Shown one piece after another: positions 56,640 to 64,000 of a stretch of DNA of 64,000 nucleotides. The first letter of the stretch is position 1. Each line of letters opens with the position of its first letter. The position numbers and the translations under genes were made by a program. The notes beneath the pieces were generated by a model. It saw nothing but the letters and a program-made list of their open reading frames with translations. It did no database searches and had not been told where the DNA came from. Source of the stretch: Prostheceraeus crozeri (Eukaryota; Platyhelminthes; Polycladida; Euryleptidae); assembly GCA_907163375.1 (NCBI GenBank), contig CAJQUW010005296.1, positions 310,001-374,000 on the forward strand, read 5' to 3'.

Positions 56640-57630
56640 TATTATTGAGATTAAACGAACAGTCATATTGAGTATCGCTTCTTTCGCGTCATCGCTGAAA
56701 TTTCCCCAATTTGACAGCCCATCGACTTAATGATGAAAAAAACCTGATGTTTCATGTCATCGTACATGCACAAAAATTGAATACTAGAGCATGAATATTG
56801 TACAATGATTTATTCAATAAAAAGTAATATAAGAAAAGAAAACGCATATCTAGAATGACTGGAAATCAAAACGATGCAAGTAAAGACATGTAGATACAAA
56901 GAGTGAAGTGTGAGGGTTGCATGACACTAAGTCCATATTAATGCAAAATCATACACAAAATGAAATGGGACTTTCGGCGTGAAGCACAACTGTGAGGAGA
57001 TGAAGCAACTAGAATCTAGGCTTGTCGATTGTAGAAGTTAATGGTGTAGATGATCGTCCAACAAGTACATTTTCAAATAGCAAGAGGGCTCTTTTGATTC
57101 GTCAATTACTCAAGCAGGGCAGCTCGAACAGCAGTCACGTCTACAGATCATTAACTACACGCGCCGTTGTTGCCTCTGATTGTAACAGCGGACAGCAGTA
57201 CGAGTATTCTAAAAAAAGATAGCAAATTTTCTCTATGAACACTTATCAACTCATTTTTACCCAGGAAGGATCTTAAAACTCTTATACAATGAAATTTTGG
57301 AGCAAATAAGCTCGCAGCATAGTTAACGGGGACCTTCCATGATAAATCCCCAGACTAACAACACAAAGAATTTAATGCTTGCCAATAAACTGAATACGAG
57401 GAATACAACATCGTTTACAATCTTTTGACTTCTTAATAGATGAACACTTTGGTATTTAAAAAATTGCAGGCGAAAGCCAAAGTGGGTCCAGCACCGTATT
57501 TTTCCCAGTATGGTTTCATATTTTCAGCCCATGCCCTACTCGTGATTTTCAATCTCAAGGCCAAGGCTTTAGCAAATATAACTCGATTGTTCATCATCAT
57601 AGTAGAAAATATGCCTATTTCAGGTAGACG
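56640..57630. other. Unassigned, no gene recognised
   Basis: Short frames only (57022-57222, 57440-57700) with no family. May include further decayed parts of the reverse transcriptase relic that follows. Confidence 0.45.
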
Positions 57631-57975
57631 TCAAGGATATAAATATTTTGGAAATCTGCAGCCTGCGATACTGACTCTGAATTTGGCAAAACATGCTTGA
57701 AGGAACTTAATGAAAAATTTAGGTAGATTACGATCAACTATACAAGAAATCCAGTAATCTAGTGTATTAAATGCTTTTGTCAAATCATATGCCACCATTT
57801 GTCTTCCTTGTATGTTGTTTCTGTTAATCAATGTTGGAATGTGCTCAGTAAAAAGCTCGTAGTAAGAGCGGTTGTTGCTTACGAACATTTCTTCAAAACT
57901 GTTTGCTGGGAGTAGATATGTATAGGATATCACACTGATTTCAGTAGATAAACGCTGAGAATCTACGGGTATCAT
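57631..57975 (-). pseudogene. Reverse transcriptase fragment (non-LTR type)
   Basis: The open frame contains RQMVAYDLTKAFNTLDYWIS, matching the D-x-x-K-A-F-D-x-x-D motif (block A, first catalytic aspartate) of LINE polymerases, followed by a helix-rich IVDRNLPKFFIKFLQACFAK and FRVSIAG, the strand where ...V-x-I-x-G occurs in that family. Upstream YELFTEHIPTLINRNNIQGR fits the preceding finger region. The YxDD box is not present; only a fragment survives. Confidence 0.6.
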
Positions 57976-58074
57976 AAACTATCTATTCTCCAAGCCGGAG
58001 TCGAGGAGAATAGATAGCTTATGATACGAGTAGATTTTCAAGTAGCGTTTATCTTCGGAAATCGGTGTGATATC
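57925..58074. repeat. 150-bp near-perfect hairpin
   Basis: Arms 57925-57992 and 58008-58074 pair over about 65 bp with a ~15-base loop (shared GGATATCACACTGATTTC / GAAATCGGTGTGATATCC and TCATAAACTATCTATTCTCC / GAGAATAGATAGCTTATGA). It begins inside the reverse transcriptase frame. Confidence 0.85.
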
Positions 58075-58080
58075 CTAATT

Positions 58081-58420
58081 TATATGACCGATATCTTAAA
58101 GGGAATAGAAATTCATAAAACTCAAGCGTTTAACACTGCAAAGATGTTGACAACATGAAAGACATGCTTAGTGGAACTTTTTCAAACTGTGTATTCAATG
58201 TCAAGTTTGAGAAGTAAGAGACAATGTGACATGACTCAACATAGTATGATACTTATTGTTGATAAATTATTAAAATTTGTTCAATTTGCTAATTTATCAT
58301 AGTTTTCAATATTTTACTATGGATATATGTACCCAGTAGAATAAACGATAATCTACTAGTAGAATAAACGATTATATTCTATCTTTAAATATCTACTATT
58401 CTACTGATATCGGTCATATA
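58081..58420. mobile_element. Candidate MITE with TATATGACCGATATC inverted ends
   Basis: A perfect 15-bp inverted pair TATATGACCGATATC (58081-58095; 58406-58420) encloses AT-rich DNA with a TCTACTAGTAGAATAAACGA-type tandem duplication near 58340-58375. No clear target duplication. Confidence 0.5.
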
Positions 58421-58624
58421 AGTAGGTATGCAATAAAATCAAGAATATCAAATAAAAAACCACTTACAGAATACATTTGTACAATTTGTTGAGAAAAACT
58501 GGATAGAAAATGCAGTAAGCAAGGCAATCACATATAAAATGGAAGTTAAGTTTAATGGTATTTTCATAGATCATATTCTTGCGTTAACATAATTGAAAGT
58601 TCAACTAGCTCGCCCAACAACGAA

Positions 58625-59428
58625 CTACAGCCTCAATTTTGATCTCAACAGCTTGACTAATCCTTGCATGCCTGCTTGTTTCGCCATCTTCAACGGTTTT
58701 CTTCCGCTCATATCCTCGAGATTTACATTACAACCATTCGAGATTAAAAGTCTTGCTATTTCGTAGTTTCGATTGGCGATTGCGAAGTGTAATGACGTAT
58801 TGCCATGTTTTGTGCGAGAATTCAAGTCGCAATGTCCATCGATAAGATATCTAACAACATCTACTTTGTTCTTATGTGTTGCGATTGATAAAGGAGTAAA
58901 ACCTCCTGAGTCAGCAATTTCCGTATTGCAGCCTGATTCCACCAGAAGTTTCACTAAAGCCATTGCTCCACGACGAGCTGCTATTTGAATGGCTGTTGCT
59001 CCTTCTTTATTCACAGCGTCCATATCACAGCCACGTTCAATCAGCAACCTCATTATATCCACGTAAGACTTGTTAGCTGCGATGATAATAGGCGGCAGAC
59101 GGCTTTGACCAACAGCATCGACGTTGCAATTTGATGATATCAAAAGCTTAGCGATATCAGTATGACCCATTTCGAGTGCTAAAGACAAAGGTGTAGAACC
59201 AAAATCATCACGCGTATTCAAATCACAACCAAGAGCAATCAAGCGTTCCACAAATTCCTTTTGGTTTTGATAAACAGCAATCAACATGGGAGTGAGATTG
59301 AAGTTGAAATTGATATCAGGAAAAGATTCCACCATGTTTGACACCAATTGCAAGAAGTCTAATCGCTGATGATAAATGGAGAGTATTTGAAGAAGACTCA
59401 TGATTGTTGATTGTAATTGTAAGGTATC
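58625..59428 (-). CDS. Ankyrin-repeat protein, terminal exon (paralogue B, short)
   Basis: The exon starts at 59428 after a TTGTTTTCCAG acceptor, in the same position and phase as paralogue A (both open GAT-x-CC), and runs 7 ankyrin repeats to LVKLLRSKLRL then stop. Repeats 1-6 (NLTPMLIAVYQNQKEF to HFAIA) are almost identical to gene A at both DNA and protein level, with 6 amino acid changes in about 168. The start (DTLQLQSTIMSLLQILSIYH) and the end (NRNYEIARLLISNGCNVNLE onwards) are much more diverged. The protein lacks repeats 8-13 of gene A. No stops inside. A real host paralogue is likely; a recent processed copy is unlikely because the acceptor and some intron sequence are shared. Confidence 0.78.
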   Translation of the reverse strand, partial: DTLQLQSTIMSLLQILSIYHQRLDFLQLVSNMVESFPDINFNFNLTPMLIAVYQNQKEFVERLIALGCDLNTRDDFGSTPLSLALEMGHTDIAKLLISSNCNVDAVGQSRLPPIIIAANKSYVDIMRLLIERGCDMDAVNKEGATAIQIAARRGAMALVKLLVESGCNTEIADSGGFTPLSIATHKNKVDVVRYLIDGHCDLNSRTKHGNTSLHFAIANRNYEIARLLISNGCNVNLEDMSGRKPLKMAKQAGMQGLVKLLRSKLRL

Positions 59429-59429
59429 C

Positions 59430-61285
59430 TGGAAAACAATGAGATAACATTAGTGACTTTTTGATGTGCTTATTGCCATAATTACTTGATTTCAATTAAA
59501 ATGGATAATCGAATTGTGACCGAGAATTTTGACTTTTTCCCATCGCGTCTATGTGTGAACAGACCCATAGGTTTATCAAGGTTCTCAACGCACGGCCGGT
59601 GTGAATGGAACTTAAGATGAAGAAGTTCAGATGTAATTTTCAGCAATTAAGTTATGATATCTTTAATTTAACATGTTTTTTCGAAAGTTAAGTTTCTATA
59701 TAACAATTTACCCTAAATATCTTTGACTATCAACTTCGAATCTACATGCACAGGTGTATGAAATTCAGTCGTAAATCTGAATAATAATCCAATAAATAAT
59801 AGTGAAGTCATAAGCTAAGGTCTACTGCAACAATGAGGTTCCAAAGATGTGGCCGACATCGTACTGTTAGTGGCGAAGTTTTTCACTGATGCCCTCTTAT
59901 AGCTCGGCATTCATGGCCTCAAGTAAAGCATGGAATCGAACCTCGGGAATTTAGCCGTCGGAATTACATTGTCTTAGTTTGAAACTAAGTGAGCAGGCAC
60001 TGCTTTCTCTGAATAAGATAATATAAAATGCTACACGAAAAATTTATATTCATGAAGCAGCCCTAAGCGAGGTCTCCGTTCTTCCTCGTGTTGAAAGTAC
60101 TGTATGAATCAAAGAACTTAGTATTTGCAAAACTTTCAAATCATGCAAATCATTTAATCGCAGATGAATAATTAAGATATCAATCGTCTTTGTGTTAAAT
60201 TTTGTCACTGTTTTAACAGGATGATGTTCCAATGATTTATTTTGCGTTTCCACCCGAATAACTGCTCTGTTCTATCAAAATATTTTTTGTTTTCCTTTTG
60301 AAGTCAAATTATGGAATATTCTATTGAAATATCTTTTGATGAGCTTACTGGACTACAAGTTGCAGTTCATTTGTGAGGAAAGTGCATGTAGGCCTATTTG
60401 ATAAGAAGGTCGGAGTTGAGGAGAAATCCCCTAATGAAAAAAACTATTTGATGTTTTTACAGTAGTGCGTGAGATCGGCCGAGAAGTGGTCATTTCATGG
60501 CTTAGTTCATTCCCTCTCATGTTGACCTGAAGAATGCAGATGTAATTCTGATCAAGGAGAATTCCAACCATATTCCAACCAACAATTATCTTGATCATCT
60601 ATAATAGCCCCTATCATGGCAGCTTTTATATGAGGTTGTTGAGGCTGTTGTCTCCTAGCAAACCTATCTATTTGGGCGAGATATTCAGTGCGACAGATAA
60701 AGCAGTGCCCATTACATGCGATGCCAGACAATGCACATTGGCTTAATTTCAGAGTGAATAAATTTCTGCATAGTTTTGACCCACCCACGAGGCGCAGAAA
60801 ACTTCTTGTATACATCAGTGTCTTTATTCCGTCATTGAACGAATAATGATTCCAAGCACGTTCCTTTTCCATAGAAATTTGAAATTGGGGCTTCTGAATT
60901 TCACCAAGGGAACGTGATCTGATAATATAGCTGTTATGACATTATGGGTATCCTATATATTTATAGGACACCTATTTCTCCGAATAATACTCATAAAATT
61001 GATCACCATGTTTGGATTGATTAACTCAAATCTATTGACGATATCTTATGTACGTTTTCTAGATTGTAAATTGCGTTTTATGTCATAAATCTTAACTCAT
61101 AGACATCTAATAAATGCAGCATAAATCACTTCTTTTTAAGTCACAATTTTGATGGGTCCTACGGATATATTTTTTCATGAGATAGTATGAAGTCGGGATG
61201 CATATATGACGTGAAATTATACTGAAGCATCACATACTTCAGATTCCCCGGTAAAAGTATCACAACCCATGTAAAATTATATATT
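59430..61285. other. Upstream region of ankyrin gene B; no exon recognised
   Basis: A 106-codon minus frame (60552-60872; contains CALSGIACNGHCFICRTEYL with spaced cysteines) is not assignable. A B-box-like GGTTCGATTCC occurs on minus near 59935-59945, too little for a tRNA call. Otherwise short frames only. Confidence 0.45.
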
Positions 61286-61466
61286 TATATCCTGTCCTAT
61301 AAATATGACACTGCCAGAATGTATCCATACTTGTTTTTCACTTTTCATTTTGTGACTGACAATTATCATTATCAATGTAAAGAAAAATATCGCGTGCGTT
61401 ATTGGAACAGATGCGTACATCTATACTTAGCAAACATGATTGTAAACATTCGAAGAATATATAAAT

Positions 61467-63289
61467 TTACAGAACCGAGTGATAAATTGGAAAGCAGTGT
61501 TTACATAATGTGATGTCACACTTGTTGCAGTATGTCAACGGCTTCGCAGTGCATTTATCACCTTGACAGCGTCTTTGCTTTGTTCTTGACTCCATGAAAT
61601 GACCTGTATTATCAAATCGAAATGATCATGGTGCTGATATTCTTCGTAAGGCCATTGTTCGCTTTCTCGATAATAGTGACACCTGTCCATGGGTAATCTT
61701 CATGTAAGAAGTTGCGAAATCACGAATAAATGATAACAAAGGCATTTGTTCTTCATTTGGTCTGACAAATTGAAGATGATCCAGGAATTGACTATTGCCA
61801 TTTGAATTCCCCTAGTTATCAAAGGAAAGTACCATTTTTTTCCTCGTATTCCAATAGCGTAGTGTGAAGTCAACCAATCATGATGGTCTACTCCTCCCAT
61901 GCTGGTGTTATATTCCTCAATGACGCGTGGCTGTGGGACTTTTATATAGGACTTTGCAGATAAACTGAAACGCCGTACTTCGACGAATAGGTTCAACGTC
62001 TGAATGATTAGTTGTAACATGCATTAAGTTTTTGTCATTCCATTTGACGAAAAGGATTTCGATGGATTCGTCAAATTTCACGTCCATCTTTCCACGTTCT
62101 TTCAATTGTTTGTCTTCAGCAAAGGGAGCTTTATTGTTTCTATTCGAGCGAATAGTTCCCGTTGCACGTAATCCCAAATCGCGAAGAGTAATCAGTAGTA
62201 ATGGGCTGGTAAAGAAATTATCGAAATAGAGTTCTTTTCCGTTCACATCATCAATTTTTGAAGCTAATTCCAAACAGACGCGTGTACCCAGTGGAATCCT
62301 CTTTGTGCTTGAAGTAACTGACTTCCCTTGGTATAAAGAGAAAGAATATAAATATCCGTCCGATGCACACAAAGCCCACAATTTGTTATAGCCAAATCTT
62401 ACTGGTTTACCCCGCATGAATTGCTTTAGTCCGTGATGACCATAGTATTTTACCATCATCTCGTCAATTGACAATTTCTGATGAAAATATCCAAATTTTT
62501 GAAATTTTCCATTCAATAAATCAAAGAAAGGTTTTATTTTGAATGAACGATCGTTTTTTCAGGTTTGATGAGAGTATTATCTTGGCAATGCAGATATTTC
62601 TTAATTTTAAGAAATGCTTTGACGGACATACTTTCACGGACAATCTTTACACCTAGGTCAGGATGAACCGACCAATAATGTTCTTCGGGAAGGTACTGAT
62701 GGTATCCGGAAAACACAAGAATGCCAATGGAAGCTTTCATTTCAGGTATAGTCACACAAAAAGACGGATCATTGCACTGAGAAGCATAACGGTTAGTTTC
62801 GTTCACAAGAAATTCTATAATATCATTGTCAAAAATTTTCTCAAATGTTTGTAAGGGAGATGCGTCCATAAATTCTTGAACGAGGATGTTCCGTTGATTT
62901 TCATGATTATCACCGTCTGATGGTATCTTCGAATAATTTCCTTTGTGATCTTTCCATTCGGGAGATAGAGTTTCTTGATAATATTCAGACTAGTCATTCT
63001 TAGATAATATAGGGGTAGAATTATCGACAGAAACCGCACTGTTGCCATTATGAATGAGTTCCTCTTCATCAAAATTTCCAATGTGAATTTCAACTTCACC
63101 CGGTACATCATTCACAAACACCTCATTTCCAATTACATCATCTTCATTTTCTTCCGAGTCACTGTCGGTCTTATTATCCGGAGGGATGATGACCACATCA
63201 GGTCCATCGTCGAAATCACTGCCTTCTTCTTCCAGCAAGGCCGCAGCCTGTTCTACTGTCAGCAAACGACGCCGAGACACAACCGGCAA
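61467..63289 (-). pseudogene. piggyBac-type transposase, one stop and two frameshifts
   Basis: Reading the minus strand: acidic N-terminus (RRRLLTVEQAAALLEEEGSD), in-frame TAG at 62990-62992, then SEYYQETLSPEWKDHKGNYS and TFEKIFDNDIIEFLVNETNR (typical PGBD start). A frameshift near 62520-62535 leads to LSIDEMMVKYYGHHGLKQFM with the first catalytic aspartate, and YFDNFFTSPLLL with the second. Another frameshift near 61960-61990 leads to EEYNTSMGGVDHHDWL with the third. The C-terminal cysteine module RCQGDKCTAKPLTYCNKCDV - TLCKHCFPIYH ends at 61467. All three aspartates and the zinc-binding tail survive, so only three lesions separate it from a full-length frame of about 600 residues. The start codon is uncertain; the frame opens with TTG after a nearby stop. 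Confidence 0.88.
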
Positions 63290-63344
63290 TTGAATGAATG
63301 AATATCAAATTATCATTCTCAGTCTCAATCAAAGTGCGCGAGCG

Positions 63345-63602
63345 AGCCACATATGCAAAAAATTCAAATATGCGATAGACGTCAATGAGACGGAACTTGT
63401 GTTGACTACATTCAAAAAATTTGATAACATAGATATCTAGCCAGTCAGAATCGTAAACTTTATAGTCTACAAGCAAATCACAAATATGCGAAAAATTCAA
63501 ACATGCGATAGACGTCTACGAGACAAAAATAATGTTGACTGAAATAAAAAAAAAATTGATAAGTTTGATATCTATCCTGTCATAATCGTAAACATTATGC
63601 GT
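63345..63602. repeat. Tandem duplication of a ~130-bp unit
   Basis: The unit ATATGCRAAAAATTCAAAYA - TGCGATAGACGTC...TCGTAAAC appears at about 63352-63460 and again at about 63484-63596, with roughly 80% agreement. It lies between the piggyBac gene start and the right end of the element. Confidence 0.8.
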
Positions 63603-64000
63603 TGTATATTATATACAACTTCGTGTTAGCATTGTGGATTCCAAGCAAAGTACTATTTTTTATAATTATACAAGCCTAAATGCTAGGAACAGTCATATAA
63701 ATGGGTTGTGTTGCTTCCAGTCATCATTACAAATCGAACATTTTTTAGAAATTACAACTTATTCCGGCAGTGTCCTATCTATAGGACGGTCACAAATACC
63801 GGTAACACTGCCATTCATTTTCGAATAAATCAGCTTTTCTTTCCTTTTATTGGATATCTGACTGACATTTATGAGAAAATTTCAAAGAATATTTTTTTCT
63901 ATTATGTTGCCGGTTAATGGGTTAATATGAGTTGGTTGCACTTAGTCAAACCGATGCGTGCAAAATGAACATATTGAAGTTTAAATCAGGGCTGGGGTGT

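Larger units (their letters stand above)
61288..63921 (-). mobile_element. piggyBac-type element (extent partly inferred)
   Basis: The right end is a candidate: reading inward on minus, TTAA (63922-63925) then CCCATTAACCGGC, the TTAA-CCC start usual for piggyBac. Subterminal inverted repeats flank the gene: CCTGTCCTATAAATATGACA-CTGCCAGAA at 61291-61319 and its inverse around 63755-63790 (GGCAGTGTCCTATCTATAGG). The true left end with TTAA was not located. Confidence 0.55.

Noticed and set aside
59915-59995. tRNA-like B-box (GGTTCGATTCC on minus)
   Set aside because: No proper A-box or cloverleaf; a single 11-base match is expected by chance in 64 kb.
60552-60872. 106-residue minus ORF with spaced cysteines
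   Set aside because: The cysteine spacing does not fit a zinc finger class I can name; no neighbours support it.

Overview
The window looks like non-coding, repeat-rich nuclear DNA from an invertebrate animal. Supporting signs are AT-rich sequence, spliced genes (a 66-base GT-AG intron; exons opening at clear polypyrimidine-AG acceptors), no operon-like gene packing, and a dense mix of animal transposon families: Penelope-like elements, non-LTR retrotransposons, PIF/Harbinger, Tc1/mariner, piggyBac, hAT, and a THAP/P-like element. I cannot name the species or phylum.

Layout. 1-13.5 kb holds MITEs and foldback elements, a Penelope GIY-YIG coding remnant (9.0-9.9 kb) and a decayed DDE-type transposase gene (10.9-13.3 kb) split by a foldback element. 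15.6-20.75 kb is a three-level nest: a non-LTR reverse transcriptase relic is interrupted by a PIF/Harbinger element with two intact genes, which is itself interrupted by a dead Tc1 element. 21.7-23.6 kb has two Penelope copies head to head. 25.07-25.88 kb is a hAT-type element with a perfect 8-bp target duplication. 26-32.7 kb shows almost nothing recognisable.

32.7-34.15 kb (minus) is the terminal exon of an ankyrin-repeat gene (12-13 repeats), and 58.6-59.4 kb (minus) is that of a shorter paralogue. The two share a tract of about 96% identity flanked by clearly diverged sequence. A separate duplicated non-coding block occurs at 35.9-39.6 and 52.9-53.7 kb. The first copy was later split by a 2.9-kb Harbinger-like element carrying two mirror-image arrays of a ~161-bp repeat.

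40.0-63.9 kb carries a 181-bp insertion with a 10-bp target duplication and a hammerhead-core-like motif, a second hAT-type copy containing a Penelope insertion, a 2.05-kb element with long terminal inverted repeats, a P-like element with a THAP remnant, a tRNA-like SINE head, and a piggyBac transposase broken by one stop and two frameshifts.

How they work together: the only genes that look functional are the two ankyrin exons (host) and the Harbinger pair (DNA-binding Myb/SANT-like protein plus DDE transposase, which act together in that family). The rest are transposon relics. No CRISPR, prokaryotic operon or viral genome was seen.
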